Origin: Pseudomonadota bacterium
GTDB taxonomy: Bacteria > Pseudomonadota > Gammaproteobacteria > Burkholderiales > REEB80
DNA length: 56,093 bases
Direction: 5' to 3'
NCBI GenBank assembly: GCA_018971485.1
Contig: JAGXAQ010000009.1
Coordinates: forward strand, 1-56,093
Part shown: positions 8,594 through 18,151 of the stretch, piece after piece
Layout: each line of letters starts with the position of its first letter
Position numbering within the stretch: the stretch's first letter is position 1
Notes under the pieces: generated by a model
Seen by the model: the letters and a program-made list of their open reading frames with translations, nothing else
Told to the model about the DNA's origin: nothing
Databases searched by the model: none
Made by a program: the position numbers and the translations under genes

Positions 8594-9565
8594 ATGCGTA
8601 TTCTGGTGACCGGAGCATCCGGGTTTGTGGGTCAGGCTGTGGTCCGGATCCTGAGTCTGGCGAATGAGGAAGTGGTGGCTGCTGTCAGGAATGAGACAGC
8701 AGCCTTAAGCCTGCCCCAGGGTGTTAAGGCTGTTCTTGTCGGGGATATGGATGACACCCTGGTTTGGGATGAGGCGCTTGATGGGTGTGAAGCCGTGATT
8801 CATCTGGCTGCCCGGGTTCATGTCATGAAGGAGGACAACCCCAATCCTCTGGATGCTTTTCGCAGGGTGAATGTGGCAGGAACGGCCGCACTGGCTCAAG
8901 CAGCATTGAAAGCGGGCGTTCGGCGGTTCATTTACCTGAGTTCCATCAAGGTGAACGGGGAAGCAACACATGTGGTGCCTTTTAGCTCTGATGATATGCC
9001 TGCGCCCCGTGATCCATATGCCCGGTCGAAAGCTGAGGCTGAAGCCTGCCTGGATGCTTTTGAAGGACAGGGTCTTGAGGTGGTGATTGTGCGTCCCCCC
9101 CTCGTTTACGGACCTGGAGTCAAGGGAAACTTTCTGGCCTTGATGAACATGGTCCATAAAGGCATACCGCTTCCCCTGGCCTGTGTCAAGAACGCCAGAA
9201 GTGCTGTATATGTTGAGAATCTGGCCCATCTTCTTCTGGTCTGTCTCAGGCATGAAAAAGCCGCCGGAGGGGTTTTCCTGGCATGTGATGGTTCCGTGTG
9301 GTCTACCCCCCAACTGATACGGGAGCTGGCACAGAAACTGGGGCGGACCCCACGCTTGTTTTGCATCACCCCGTTTGTGCTGCGCTTTCTGGCCCGTTTT
9401 GTGGGGCGCGCTGCTCAAATGGAGCGGCTCCTGTCTTCCCTGGTGGTGGATGCAGACCCTCTAAGGCAGGTTCTGGACTGGACGCCCCCATATTCGGCTG
9501 AAGAAGGGCTTGAAAAAACTGTGGCCTGGTTCTTGTTATCCCTGAATGCCGGATCTGGCCCATGA
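8594..9565 (+). CDS. NAD-dependent nucleotide-sugar epimerase/dehydratase
   Basis: Extended SDR enzyme acting on a UDP-sugar. MRILVTGASGFVGQAVVRIL is the TGxxGxxG NAD site, AARVHVMKED follows the VIHLAA motif, and the catalytic triad is LSSIKVNG with DPYARSKAEAEACL (YxxxK). RPPLVYGPGVKGNF is the substrate loop. The family includes UDP-GlcNAc/Glc 4-epimerases paired with lipid-linked sugar initiation enzymes. The ATG at 8594 gives the canonical start; the upstream TTG at 8570 would add eight residues without a ribosome site. Its last codons overlap the next start by 4 bp (ATGA), so it is co-translated with the PglC-type transferase that may use its product. Confidence 0.85.
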   Translation: MRILVTGASGFVGQAVVRILSLANEEVVAAVRNETAALSLPQGVKAVLVGDMDDTLVWDEALDGCEAVIHLAARVHVMKEDNPNPLDAFRRVNVAGTAALAQAALKAGVRRFIYLSSIKVNGEATHVVPFSSDDMPAPRDPYARSKAEAEACLDAFEGQGLEVVIVRPPLVYGPGVKGNFLALMNMVHKGIPLPLACVKNARSAVYVENLAHLLLVCLRHEKAAGGVFLACDGSVWSTPQLIRELAQKLGRTPRLFCITPFVLRFLARFVGRAAQMERLLSSLVVDADPLRQVLDWTPPYSAEEGLEKTVAWFLLSLNAGSGP

Positions 9566-10122
9566 AACGGCTACTGGATGTCATGATGGCTTTGATGCTT
9601 GCTCTGGTTCTGGCTCTGCCTGCTGGACTGATTGCCCTTTTGATTAAACTGACCTCTCCCGGGCCTGTGCTGTACTGGTCCAATCGGGTAGGGCGCGAGA
9701 ACAGGATATTCAGGATGCCCAAGTTCCGGACCATGAAGGTGGGCACCCCGCCTGTTGCCACCCACCTGCTGAATAACCCTGGGCAGTATCTGACCCCGGT
9801 CGGTGCGTTTTTGCGCAAATCCAGCCTGGATGAGCTTCCCCAGTTGTGGAGCATACTGGTGGGAGACATGAGCTTTGTCGGACCGAGGCCCGCTCTTTTT
9901 AACCAGGAGGACTTGATCGAGCTGCGTACCCGTTCAGGGGTGCATCACCTGGTTCCAGGCCTAACCGGCTGGGCCCAGGTTCAAGGACGTGATGAATTGC
10001 CCATCCCCCAGAAGGTGGCCCTGGATGAGGAATACCTGCATCGCCAATCTTTGGCTTTTGATTTTCGTATCATGATGTTAACCTTGGTGAAGGTCCTGGT
10101 GCGCGAAGGGGTATCGCACTGA
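9562..10122 (+). CDS. Polyprenyl-phosphate sugar-1-phosphate transferase (PglC type)
   Basis: Monotopic phosphoglycosyl transferase that starts a polysaccharide by moving a sugar-1-phosphate from a UDP-sugar to undecaprenyl phosphate at the inner membrane. It has one N-terminal re-entrant hydrophobic helix (residues 5-30), then TSPGPVLYWSNRVGRENRIF, FRMPKFRTM, SLDELPQLWSILVGDMSFVGPRP with the catalytic DE pair, and PGLTGWAQVQGR. The length of 186 aa is that of the minimal catalytic core. It is translationally coupled to the epimerase upstream and followed by the WbpM-type dehydratase, so the three form an initiation module making and loading the first sugar, probably an N-acetylated 6-deoxyhexosamine. 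Confidence 0.92.
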   Translation: MKRLLDVMMALMLALVLALPAGLIALLIKLTSPGPVLYWSNRVGRENRIFRMPKFRTMKVGTPPVATHLLNNPGQYLTPVGAFLRKSSLDELPQLWSILVGDMSFVGPRPALFNQEDLIELRTRSGVHHLVPGLTGWAQVQGRDELPIPQKVALDEEYLHRQSLAFDFRIMMLTLVKVLVREGVSH

Positions 10123-10213
10123 TTATGGAGCAGGAGGATGCTTGAGGCCGTTTAATACATATGTTTGTCTTAATCAGGATCAGGGCCTGCTGGCCTGACG
10201 GGGGAGAAAGAAG

Positions 10214-12136
10214 ATGGTTGGCTTTCTGGAGATGCGGTTTCTATCGCGTAACGTCAAGCGTCTCATCATGGCAGGAACGGATCTGGTTCTGCTTCCCCTT
10301 GCCCTGTGGTCAGCCATAGCGGTGCGTTATGGCACGCTGTGGCCTCCCTTGCAGCATTTGTGGCTGCTTTTTATCCTGACTCCTCTGGTGACCATCCCCA
10401 TTCTGTATCGTCTTGGACTCTACCGGGCAGTCATCCGGTACATGGAAGACAGGATTATCTATACCGTAACCCTGGGTGTTTCCCTTTCGGTCGTGATTCT
10501 CGGGGCCTTTATCCTGATGTTAAGAATCGGTGGGGTGCCACGCAGTTCCCTTATCATGTTCTGGCTGCTGGCCACCCTTTATATCATTTTCAGCCGTCTT
10601 CTGGCCAGAAGCTATCTGAGTAACCTGAAAGTGAGCAGGGATGCAACCCGGGTAGGCATTTTCGGTGCCGGATCGACCGGAGCCCAGCTTGGACTGGCGT
10701 TGCGGGCCGCCGGTACCTATACCCCGGTAGCCTTTTTTGATGATCGCCCGGATCTGCAAGGCGCAACGGTTGCAGGAATTCGGGTGTACCCCCCGCAACG
10801 TCTGCAGGAAGTGATTGTAACCCTTGGTATCTCCCAGATCCTGCTTGCCATGCCCCATGCCTCCCGTTCGCGGCACCAGGAGATTATCCGCCTGCTAGAA
10901 CCCTTGCGCGTTAAGATCCGGATCATGCCTGCCATTTCTGACATGGTCAGCGGACAGATCAGGATTGAAGCCTTGCGTGAGGTGAATATTGAGGACTTGC
11001 TGGGACGGGATGCAGCCTTGCCTGATCCTGCCCTGCTGACAACCTGTATTGAGGGCAAGTCGGTTCTGGTAACCGGAGCCGGGGGATCCATTGGCTCGGA
11101 ATTGTGCCGCCAGATTCTGGAACTGGGTCCGAAACGTCTGGTATTGCTTGATCATGCTGAATATGCTCTCTATGCTATCGAGCAGGAACTAGGAAGTGAA
11201 GACAAGGGAATATCTGGCCAGACCGAGCGGGTTTTCCTGCTGGGCTCAGTCTGCGATGGCCCCTGGATGGAAACGGTTCTGCGGCGCTATGAAGTGGAGA
11301 CGGTCTATCATGCCGCAGCCTATAAGCATGTTCCCCTGGTTGAAGCCAACTGTGTCGAAGGAGCGAAGAATAATGTCCTGGGAACAGCGCATACGGCCCA
11401 TGCGGCAATCCTTGCAGGGGTCAGGACCTTTGTCCTGATTTCAACGGATAAGGCGGTTCGTCCGACCAATGCCATGGGGGCCAGCAAGCGGATGGCTGAA
11501 CTGGTGCTGCAGGCCCTGGCACAGTCGGGTAGTGGAACGCGGTTCTGCATGGTCCGGTTTGGCAATGTGCTTGGATCCTCCGGATCCGTAGTGCCTCTTT
11601 TTACCGACCAGATCCGTCGGGGAGGCCCAGTGACGCTGACGCATCAGGATATCACGCGTTATTTCATGACGATTCCCGAGGCGGCACAGCTTGTCCTTCA
11701 GGCCAGTTCCATGGGTGAGGGCGGGGAGGTGTTTGTTCTGGATATGGGAGAACCGGTAAAAATCCTGGATTTGGCTCACCGGATGATTCATCTGAGTGGA
11801 CTGGAAGTCAAGGATGCAGATCATCCGGATGGGGATATTGAAATCCAGGTGACCGGTCTTCGTCCAGGCGAAAAGCTGTATGAGGAGCTCCTGATTGGTG
11901 GGACTGTTGAGGGCACCAGGCACCCGCTTATCATGAAGGCGTTCGAGGAAGTCATTCCCGAACCAAGGATGAAGCATCTGCTCAGGGAACTGGAAGAAGC
12001 CTGCCGTACATTTGATTCAGGCCGGGTGCGACAGGTTTTTTCTGAATGCGTTTGTGGCTATGTCCCGCATGTGCCACAAGAAGGCCTGTTTCCCCAGGAG
12101 GAAGGGTTGTTGTCCGGATTGCATCAGATCCACTGA
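10214..12136 (+). CDS. WbpM/CapD/FlaA1-type UDP-GlcNAc 4,6-dehydratase
   Basis: Membrane-anchored dehydratase forming 4-keto-6-deoxy UDP-HexNAc. Four N-terminal membrane segments (about residues 15-125) lead to a first Rossmann domain (VGIFGAGSTGAQLG near 145). The catalytic SDR domain follows from residue 283 (VLVTGAGGSIGSELCRQI). The catalytic stretch reads STDKAVRPTNAMGASKRMAE: methionine stands where most SDRs have tyrosine, the Ser-Met-Lys arrangement known for WbpM and PglF. RPGEKLYEELL is near the C-terminus. The 640-aa length is typical of the long form. A GGGGGAGA ribosome site precedes the ATG. The stop overlaps the start of the Nudix gene by one base. Confidence 0.92.
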   Translation: MVGFLEMRFLSRNVKRLIMAGTDLVLLPLALWSAIAVRYGTLWPPLQHLWLLFILTPLVTIPILYRLGLYRAVIRYMEDRIIYTVTLGVSLSVVILGAFILMLRIGGVPRSSLIMFWLLATLYIIFSRLLARSYLSNLKVSRDATRVGIFGAGSTGAQLGLALRAAGTYTPVAFFDDRPDLQGATVAGIRVYPPQRLQEVIVTLGISQILLAMPHASRSRHQEIIRLLEPLRVKIRIMPAISDMVSGQIRIEALREVNIEDLLGRDAALPDPALLTTCIEGKSVLVTGAGGSIGSELCRQILELGPKRLVLLDHAEYALYAIEQELGSEDKGISGQTERVFLLGSVCDGPWMETVLRRYEVETVYHAAAYKHVPLVEANCVEGAKNNVLGTAHTAHAAILAGVRTFVLISTDKAVRPTNAMGASKRMAELVLQALAQSGSGTRFCMVRFGNVLGSSGSVVPLFTDQIRRGGPVTLTHQDITRYFMTIPEAAQLVLQASSMGEGGEVFVLDMGEPVKILDLAHRMIHLSGLEVKDADHPDGDIEIQVTGLRPGEKLYEELLIGGTVEGTRHPLIMKAFEEVIPEPRMKHLLRELEEACRTFDSGRVRQVFSECVCGYVPHVPQEGLFPQEEGLLSGLHQIH

Positions 12137-12603
12137 TGATGGCCCACTGCTCTGACAAGCCGCCTTACAAACGTCCCGTATCTGTACTGGTGGTCATTTT
12201 TACAGCCCGGCTGGATGTTCTGCTCCTGGAGCGGGCTGATTTTCCCGGGTTCTGGCAATCGGTTACCGGAAGCCAGGAACCTGGAGAGACCTTGGAGCAG
12301 ACAGCGATTCGCGAGGTGGGGGAAGAAACAGGGATTGAAGCCAGGTTGCATGAGCTTCAGGACTGGAAAAAGGAGAATGTGTATGAGATTTATCCCCGCT
12401 GGCGACACCGTTACGCCCCCGGAGTCACCCATAATACCGAACATGTTTTTGGTCTGAAGCTGCTTTCACCCGTCATGGTTGAGCTTGCCCCCCGGGAACA
12501 TCGGGCCTATCAGTGGGTGCCAGCAATTCAGGCCCGGCAGCTGTGCTATTCACCGTCGAATGCTGCAGCCATTTCCCGTCTGCTTTTATTTGATCAGGCC
12601 TGA
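12136..12603 (+). CDS. nudB: Dihydroneopterin triphosphate diphosphatase (Nudix, NudB-like)
   Basis: Nudix hydrolase expected to remove pyrophosphate from dihydroneopterin triphosphate in folate synthesis. The Nudix box is complete: GSQEPGETLEQTAIREVGEETGI, fitting GX5EX7REUXEEXGU, near residues 50-72. The context VSVLVVIFTARLDVLLLERADFPGFWQSVTG and the later YPRWRHRYAPGVTHNTEHVF are characteristic of NudB. The start at 12136 (MMAHCSDK) gives 155 aa, normal for NudB; the longer frame from 12046 would run through the preceding gene. The TGATG overlap with the dehydratase stop suggests read-through expression, though the functions are unrelated. Confidence 0.88.
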   Translation: MMAHCSDKPPYKRPVSVLVVIFTARLDVLLLERADFPGFWQSVTGSQEPGETLEQTAIREVGEETGIEARLHELQDWKKENVYEIYPRWRHRYAPGVTHNTEHVFGLKLLSPVMVELAPREHRAYQWVPAIQARQLCYSPSNAAAISRLLLFDQA

Positions 12604-12638
12604 TCCGGTTTAAATTACGAAATAAATGATCCATTATC

Positions 12639-12667
12639 TTGATTTTCAGATGACCCGGCTTTATGTT
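12639..12667 (+). promoter_or_regulatory. Candidate sigma70 promoter for nadA
   Basis: TTGATT (12639-12644) and TATGTT (12662-12667) are separated by 17 bp and lie about 40 bp before the nadA start. The match is fair but only inferred from consensus. Confidence 0.4.
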
Positions 12668-12706
12668 TAACCTGTTGATGACTTCTTTTGAAGAGATGTG
12701 AGACTT

Positions 12707-13780
12707 ATGCCTGTTTTAACTGATCACGCTGATATCCGGCTTCCTTCTTTCCTTGTCCCTCCAGTGAAGCCGGAAACCCTGGATGAAGAGCGCCGGGATG
12801 CACTGAAAGCACATATCCGGCAGATGCTTAAAGAGCAGGACGCCACCCTTGTGGCCCATTACTATACTGCTGCTGATCTTCAGGATCTGGCTGAAGAGAC
12901 GGGAGGGATTGTTTCGGACTCCCTGGAAATGGCCCGGTTTGGCGCCAGGCAGCCATCCAGTACGCTGATTGTGGCCGGGGTTCGGTTCATGGGGGAAACA
13001 GCCAAGATCCTGAATCCCGAAAAAAGAATCCTGATGCCGGATTTACAGGCAGACTGCTCACTGGATCTGGGCTGCCCTGCTGAGGCCTTTTCCAGGGTCT
13101 GTGATGCCCACCCTGATCGGACGGTTGTGGTTTATGCCAATACTTCCGCTGCAGTCAAAGCCCGTGCGGACTGGGTGGTTACAAGCGGGATTGCCCTGGA
13201 TATCGTGCGTCATTTGTCTGATGCAGGCCACAAGATTCTCTGGGCCCCGGACAGGCATCTGGGTGCCTATATCGAAAAGGTGACCGGAGCAGACATGCTG
13301 CTGTGGAATGGCTCCTGCATCGTTCACGATGAATTCAAGGCCCAGCAGCTCATTGCCCTGAAAGAGCGCCACCCTGAGGCCAGGGTGCTGGTTCATCCTG
13401 AATCCCCCCAGTCCGTGATTGCCCTGGCGGATATGGTAGGTTCGACTACAGCACTTATTCGTGCCACCCAGACCATGGATGCCCAGGAATTTATCGTGGC
13501 GACTGACCAGGGCATTCTGCACAAGATGAAACAGGGTGCACCTGCCAAGCTTTATATTGAGGCACCAACACAGGGTGGGGGAACGATGTGTACCAGTTGC
13601 GCCCATTGTCCCTGGATGGCCATGAATGGTCTTGAACGTGTAGCTCATGTGCTGGAAACCGGGGCCAATGAGATACAGGTCGATGAAGCCATTCGAAAGG
13701 ATGCTGTCATTTCGATTAACCGGATGCTGGATTTTGCTGAAAAGAACGCGCGGGTCATTGCCGGGAAAAGCAGTGCCTGA
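12707..13780 (+). CDS. nadA: Quinolinate synthase NadA
   Basis: Condenses iminoaspartate with dihydroxyacetone phosphate to quinolinate for NAD synthesis, using an oxygen-sensitive 4Fe-4S cluster. The three cluster cysteines are recognisable in [13 protein letters not shown] (about residue 110), [11 protein letters not shown] (about 200) and [18 protein letters not shown] (about 295). [29 protein letters not shown] is the usual N-terminal block. The ATG at 12707 or a GTG three codons upstream could be the start; I prefer the ATG. The gene is 22 bp from the next start and probably co-transcribed with it. No nadB or nadC lies in the window. Confidence 0.93.
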   Translation: MPVLTDHADIRLPSFLVPPVKPETLDEERRDALKAHIRQMLKEQDATLVAHYYTAADLQDLAEETGGIVSDSLEMARFGARQPSSTLIVAGVRFMGETAKILNPEKRILMPDLQADCSLDLGCPAEAFSRVCDAHPDRTVVVYANTSAAVKARADWVVTSGIALDIVRHLSDAGHKILWAPDRHLGAYIEKVTGADMLLWNGSCIVHDEFKAQQLIALKERHPEARVLVHPESPQSVIALADMVGSTTALIRATQTMDAQEFIVATDQGILHKMKQGAPAKLYIEAPTQGGGTMCTSCAHCPWMAMNGLERVAHVLETGANEIQVDEAIRKDAVISINRMLDFAEKNARVIAGKSSA

Positions 13781-13802
13781 AGGGATCTTTTGAGGAGAAG
13801 GC

Positions 13803-14960
13803 ATGAAGCAAGCGCAGTTCGCGATGGCCAAACAGCTCGCCCGCAATGCTGAATGCCTGTCCAGGCAGGGTGATTCAGCCCTTCAGGAACAGCAGTGGGC
13901 CCTTCTGGCTGAATGCCTTGAACGGGGTGAAGAGGCCGTGCTGGATGAAGCGCTTCATCTGGCCCGGCTGATGGGGGGAATAGAAGAACTGATGGCAGAT
14001 TTAAGTTTTACTGCGGCCTGTCATCCGGTTTCCAATCACCCTCACCGGTTTGTCGAGCTCGCTGCCATTCCCGTAGTTTGCTCCTTGTCCTCAGCAAGTG
14101 CGTCTGGCCTTCCCGGCCAGATGGAAGATGTTGAAAAACTCAAGCAGCTCCTGCAGGACAGGGGATTGCTGGAGTCAGATCATGGTCCGGTCGAGGTGGT
14201 TCTGCTGCCAGGATTCTGGGGTGCGCAGGAGATCCTGTCCTGGCGTTATGGCAAGGTGTATGGCCTGACCCGGAAACTGGAGGCGGTACTGGCCCGAAAG
14301 ACCCCTGTCGGGGCGATCCTGGACCTGCCAAGAATTGAATCGGTGGGACATCCTTTTTCGGAAGAAGGGGTCTGTGTGGAACTCCGGTTTTTTCTGGGAG
14401 GGATTTCCTATCCCGGGGAAGATGACATGCCTTTTGAGCAGGAGGACAGGCTTGAGGCAGTGCGGTCCTGGCAGGACGCACTGGAGAGCTACCTGAATGA
14501 GACCTATGACGGGCAGTACATGGTTCTGGATCCGGGTCATTTTTATGGTAGCCTGTCTGATGCTGTCAGTAATTACCAGCTGTTCTTGCTTCAGTACCGC
14601 ATTAACATGGGGTTGACAGATAGCCAGGTTGAACCTGGAACAGTGAGCGCCTACTTGAGTCTGCATGGACGAAACCCCGAATCCATTGATCTCATCCGGG
14701 TGGCAGGCTACAGGGGGCCGGATGGAGAGCGGGTGTTTAACGGACAGTGGCAAATCATGCCTTCAGACAATCCGGTCCAGGTCATTGACTTGCTAACGGA
14801 CATGCTCGTCGAGGAAGGCATCATGGACTGTCATATCTGTTCTGACGTTGAGCCGGTACCTGCCTGCAGGGCTTGCGGCAAACCCCTCTTTCCTGCACGC
14901 ACGGGGTTCAGGCACATGATGCGCCAGAAAATCCTGCAGGGGACCGTACTGCCTGGCTAG
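13803..14960 (+). CDS. Conserved protein of unknown function, possibly DUF2863
   Basis: A 385-aa protein with no recognised catalytic motif. The N-terminal 70 residues are helical and charged, the middle part is mixed with several short hydrophobic stretches, and the C-terminus has two cysteine pairs, CHIC and CRAC, 10 residues apart (about 342-358), followed by GKPLFPARTG. This resembles a small zinc ribbon. Overall order and the final CxxCGxPLFP motif remind me of DUF2863, a family I associate with betaproteobacteria; this is from memory. A good ribosome site (GAGGAGAAGG) precedes the ATG. It lies between nadA and yebC, as a probable end gene of the nadA transcript. Confidence 0.6.
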   Translation: MKQAQFAMAKQLARNAECLSRQGDSALQEQQWALLAECLERGEEAVLDEALHLARLMGGIEELMADLSFTAACHPVSNHPHRFVELAAIPVVCSLSSASASGLPGQMEDVEKLKQLLQDRGLLESDHGPVEVVLLPGFWGAQEILSWRYGKVYGLTRKLEAVLARKTPVGAILDLPRIESVGHPFSEEGVCVELRFFLGGISYPGEDDMPFEQEDRLEAVRSWQDALESYLNETYDGQYMVLDPGHFYGSLSDAVSNYQLFLLQYRINMGLTDSQVEPGTVSAYLSLHGRNPESIDLIRVAGYRGPDGERVFNGQWQIMPSDNPVQVIDLLTDMLVEEGIMDCHICSDVEPVPACRACGKPLFPARTGFRHMMRQKILQGTVLPG

Positions 14961-14979
14961 AAGGTTGGGTTGCGCTTCC

Positions 14980-15009
14980 TTCTTGCCGACGTCAAATTGG
15001 TGGTAAAAT
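14980..15009 (+). promoter_or_regulatory. Candidate promoter before yebC
   Basis: TTCTTG (14980-14985) and TAAAAT (15004-15009) with 18-bp spacing lie in the 106-bp gap before yebC. The -10 is good and the -35 weak. It could start the long yebC-ruv transcript. Confidence 0.35.
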
Positions 15010-15066
15010 CGGGCTTTGGGATAAAAGGGGTGGCTGTTTGCCCGATAGACAGGATTGAGGATTAAT

Positions 15067-15795
15067 ATGGCAGGACATAGTAAATGGGCCAATATCAAGC
15101 ACAAGAAAGCAGTAACAGATGCCAAGCGGGGCAAGATTTTTACCCGGCTTATCAAGGAAATTACCGTTGCCGCCAGGATGGGCGGCAGTGAGATTGCTTC
15201 TAATCCACGGCTCAGGCTTGCCGTGGAGAAGGCGAATGAAAACAACATGCCCAAGGATACGGTTGATCGGGCCATCAAGCGGGGTGCAGGCGAGCTTGAG
15301 GGGGTGAACTATGAGGAAATCCGCTATGAGGGCTATGGGATAGGCGGAGCAGCGATCATGGTGGATTGCTTGACGGACAACCGGGTTCGCACGGTGGCAG
15401 AGGTCAGGCATGCCTTGAGCAAGAATGGGGGAAACCTGGGAACAGAGGGATCGGTTTCGTTTCAGTTCAAGTACAGTGGCTTGCTGGTGTTTGCCCCGGG
15501 TGCAAGCGAGGAGGCCATTCTGGAAGCGGCCCTGGAGGCGGGTGCCGAGGATATTGCCAGTCATGAGGATGGTTCGATTGAAGTGGTGACTTCTCCTGCA
15601 GGGTATCTGCAGGTCAAGCAGGCGCTGATGGCGGCAGGGTTCAGGCCTGAGCATGCCGAATTGACCTGGCGGCCTTTGAATGAGACTCCGCTTGGGCATG
15701 AAGAGGCCCAGCGGATGCAGAAACTCCTTGATGCCCTGGAAGGTCTTGACGATGTTCAGGAGGTATATACAAGCGCGGTATTTGATGAGGAATAG
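15067..15795 (+). CDS. yebC: YebC/PmpR family protein (TACO1-like)
   Basis: A cytoplasmic YebC-family protein, described as a DNA-binding regulator and more recently as helping ribosomes through difficult proline-rich stretches. The N-terminal [32 protein letters not shown] is the invariant family signature; domains 2 and 3 follow ([26 protein letters not shown]). The true start is ATG 15067, which has GAGGA 8 bp upstream and gives 242 aa; an upstream in-frame ATT/ATG region at 15055 only adds four residues. It heads the ruvCAB set, the same order as in many proteobacteria. Confidence 0.95.
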   Translation: MAGHSKWANIKHKKAVTDAKRGKIFTRLIKEITVAARMGGSEIASNPRLRLAVEKANENNMPKDTVDRAIKRGAGELEGVNYEEIRYEGYGIGGAAIMVDCLTDNRVRTVAEVRHALSKNGGNLGTEGSVSFQFKYSGLLVFAPGASEEAILEAALEAGAEDIASHEDGSIEVVTSPAGYLQVKQALMAAGFRPEHAELTWRPLNETPLGHEEAQRMQKLLDALEGLDDVQEVYTSAVFDEE

Positions 15796-15830
15796 GTGAG
15801 CGTCTATGGGTGCGGACAAGAAGAGGGTTT

Positions 15831-16361
15831 ATGCGTATTCTGGGTATTGACCCCGGGCTGCGCCTGACAGGGTTTGGTCTTATTGCCGCCCAGGGCAGGC
15901 AGCTTGATTATGTCGCCAGTGGCTGTATCCGTTCCGGTGAAGGGGATTTGCCCCTAAGGCTTCGCCGGATTCTGGATGGATTGTCTGAAGTCATTCAAAC
16001 CTATGCCCCGGATGTGGTTGTGATCGAAAAGGTGTTTGTCAACGTGAACCCCCAGTCGACCCTGCTTCTGGGCCAGGCGCGGGGAGCTGCCATCAGTGCG
16101 GCTGTTTTGCAGGATTTACCGGTTTATGAATTGACGGCCCTGCAGGTGAAGCAGGCCGTGGTCGGCAAGGGGCATGCCGACAAGGTTCAGGTGCAGGATA
16201 TGGTGAAACGGCTTCTTGCCTTGCCTGCAGCTCCTTCGGCAGATGCGGCAGATGCCCTGGCCTGTGCTATCTGCCATGCCCACCGGGGTAGTGCCGGGTC
16301 AAAGCCGGCCTATCAGGTGCGTCGTGGCCGCATGATTGTTCCGAAAGGAGACAGACTGTGA
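15831..16361 (+). CDS. ruvC: Holliday junction endonuclease RuvC
   Basis: Resolves four-way junctions at the end of recombinational repair. The four acidic catalytic residues are visible: D in [15 protein letters not shown] in [13 protein letters not shown], and the DxxD pair in [14 protein letters not shown]. The start at ATG 15831 (MRILGIDPG) follows AAGAGGG and gives 176 aa, the normal size; the ATG at 15810 would add an unlikely MRTRRGF extension. The stop overlaps the ruvA GTG start by 4 bp. Confidence 0.95.
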   Translation: MRILGIDPGLRLTGFGLIAAQGRQLDYVASGCIRSGEGDLPLRLRRILDGLSEVIQTYAPDVVVIEKVFVNVNPQSTLLLGQARGAAISAAVLQDLPVYELTALQVKQAVVGKGHADKVQVQDMVKRLLALPAAPSADAADALACAICHAHRGSAGSKPAYQVRRGRMIVPKGDRL

Positions 16362-16936
16362 TCGGTCGTTTGCATGGTGTGCTGAGGGAGAAGTCCCCCC
16401 CCCAGGTCGTGATTGAGGTCAATGGCATAGGGTATGAAGTGGACGTGCCGATGAGCACGTTTTATAATCTGCCCGCCCTGTCTGAATCGGTGACGCTTTT
16501 TACCCATCTGTCCATTAGGGAAGATGGACATTTTCTTTATGGATTCATTACGCTGGGAGAGCGCTCCACGTTTCGTACCCTGATACGGATTTCCGGTGTG
16601 GGACCGAAGATGGCCCTGGCCATTCTGAGTGGGCTGAGTGTTCAGGATTTGGCCCAGGTGGTGGTTCATGATGAGGCGGGCCGGCTGGAGAAGATTCCAG
16701 GGGTGGGCAAAAAGACAGCGGCACGGCTACTGCTTGAATTGAAGGGCAAGCTGGATCTGCCGATGAAAACAGGGATGGGTTCAAGGCATCCGGATACGAC
16801 GTCTGATGCCCTTCATGCCTTGACTGCGCTAGGGTATGGGGAGAAGGAAGCGGTGCTCGCCATGCGTGATTTGCCCCATGGACTGTCGGTTGTTGATGCC
16901 ATTCGCCAGGCCCTGAAAAATTTATCTCGCCTGTGA
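16358..16936 (+). CDS. ruvA: Holliday junction branch-migration protein RuvA
   Basis: Binds the four-way junction and loads Ruv[32 protein letters not shown] is the OB-fold domain I. Two helix-hairpin-helix motifs form domain II ([16 protein letters not shown] and [20 protein letters not shown]), and a C-terminal domain III contacts RuvB ([16 protein letters not shown]). GTG start at 16358, coupled to ruvC by the GTGA overlap. At 192 aa it is slightly shorter than the E. coli protein because of a short acidic linker. Confidence 0.95.
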   Translation: MIGRLHGVLREKSPPQVVIEVNGIGYEVDVPMSTFYNLPALSESVTLFTHLSIREDGHFLYGFITLGERSTFRTLIRISGVGPKMALAILSGLSVQDLAQVVVHDEAGRLEKIPGVGKKTAARLLLELKGKLDLPMKTGMGSRHPDTTSDALHALTALGYGEKEAVLAMRDLPHGLSVVDAIRQALKNLSRL

Positions 16937-17079
16937 TGAACTTGTGGCCTTTCAGGAGGTCTAAGTTGCGGTATTTTGTAGTGAATTTGAATTGATCCTG
17001 GCCTGCGTTAGCCTTGCTTTCTGACAAGGCATGGCAGGCAGGTTTGACAAACCCTGGCTCATACGGATGGTTCCTGCAC

Positions 17080-18123
17080 ATGATAGAACTTGATCGCCTG
17101 ATCCGTTCAGATATGGTTTCTCCTGTAGAAGAGCAGCAGGAACGGGCCCTGCGCCCCCGGATTCTGGATGAGTATGTCGGACAGGTCAGGATCCGGGAGC
17201 AGCTTGAGATTTTTATCAAGGCCGCCCGCATGCGTGAAGAGGCGCTGGATCATGTCCTGCTTTTCGGGCCGCCCGGGCTGGGCAAGACCACGCTGGCCCA
17301 CATCATTGCCCATGAAATGGGAGTTAACCTGCGCCAGACCTCCGGCCCGGTTCTGGAGCGCCCTGGTGACCTGGCTGCCCTTTTGACCAACCTTGACGCC
17401 CATGATGTCCTTTTCATTGATGAAATTCATCGCCTGGGTCCTGTTGTTGAGGAAATCCTTTATCCGGCCCTTGAAGACTATCACCTGGACATCATGATAG
17501 GCGAAGGTCCGGCTGCGCGTTCGGTCAAGATTGATTTGCCTCCCTTTACGCTGGTCGGAGCGACGACACGCGCCGGCATGCTGACCAATCCGTTACGGGA
17601 CCGGTTTGGCATCACGGCGCGACTGGAGTTCTATTCAGTTGAGGAGTTGACCCGGATTGTGCAGCGGTCCGCACACCTCATGCAGATTGCCCTGACTGCC
17701 GATGGAGCCATCGAGATTGCCGGGCGTTCAAGAGGCACACCCCGTATTGCCAATCGTCTCCTGCGGCGGGTTCGTGATTACGCTGCAGTCAAGTCGACCG
17801 GAGAGGTGAGTGCTGAGTCAGCCCATGCAGCGCTGTCCATGCTGGATGTGGATGGGGTCGGTCTGGATGCCATGGATAGGCGCCTGCTTCTGGCCGTTCT
17901 TGAAAAGTTTGATGGAGGGCCGGTCGGGGTGGATAACCTGGCTGCTGCCATTGGAGAAGAACGGGGCACGATTGAGGATGTGATTGAACCCTATCTCATC
18001 CAGCAGGGCTATCTGATGCGAACCCCACGCGGGCGCATGGCGACACGACAGACCTGGCTTTATTTCGGTTTGTCAGCCCCTGGCACATTACCGGTGCAGG
18101 ATCTGTTTAACAGTGAACCCTGA
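17080..18123 (+). CDS. ruvB: Holliday junction ATPase RuvB
   Basis: AAA+ motor that drives branch migration with RuvA. Walker [15 protein letters not shown], Walker [11 protein letters not shown], sensor 1 VGATTRAG and the arginine finger region NPLRDRFGI are intact, and the C-terminal winged helix is present ([16 protein letters not shown] through [11 protein letters not shown]). The start at ATG 17080 ([12 protein letters not shown]) gives 347 aa, the family norm; the frame is open upstream to 17014, but those residues do not look like RuvB. There is a 143-bp gap after ruvA, so ruvB may have its own promoter. Confidence 0.95.
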   Translation: MIELDRLIRSDMVSPVEEQQERALRPRILDEYVGQVRIREQLEIFIKAARMREEALDHVLLFGPPGLGKTTLAHIIAHEMGVNLRQTSGPVLERPGDLAALLTNLDAHDVLFIDEIHRLGPVVEEILYPALEDYHLDIMIGEGPAARSVKIDLPPFTLVGATTRAGMLTNPLRDRFGITARLEFYSVEELTRIVQRSAHLMQIALTADGAIEIAGRSRGTPRIANRLLRRVRDYAAVKSTGEVSAESAHAALSMLDVDGVGLDAMDRRLLLAVLEKFDGGPVGVDNLAAAIGEERGTIEDVIEPYLIQQGYLMRTPRGRMATRQTWLYFGLSAPGTLPVQDLFNSEP

Positions 18124-18151
18124 TGGATCCTAACCTGGCATAAGACCTTCC

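Noticed and set aside
8705-9418. A 237-codon minus-strand ORF
   Set aside because: Antisense shadow of the SDR epimerase gene; the product has scattered Cys/His/Pro and no domain.
13058-13846. A 262-codon minus-strand ORF
   Set aside because: Antisense to nadA; product composition is not protein-like.
14992-15819. A 275-codon minus-strand ORF
   Set aside because: Antisense to yebC, which is invariant in its signature; no ribosome site or motif.
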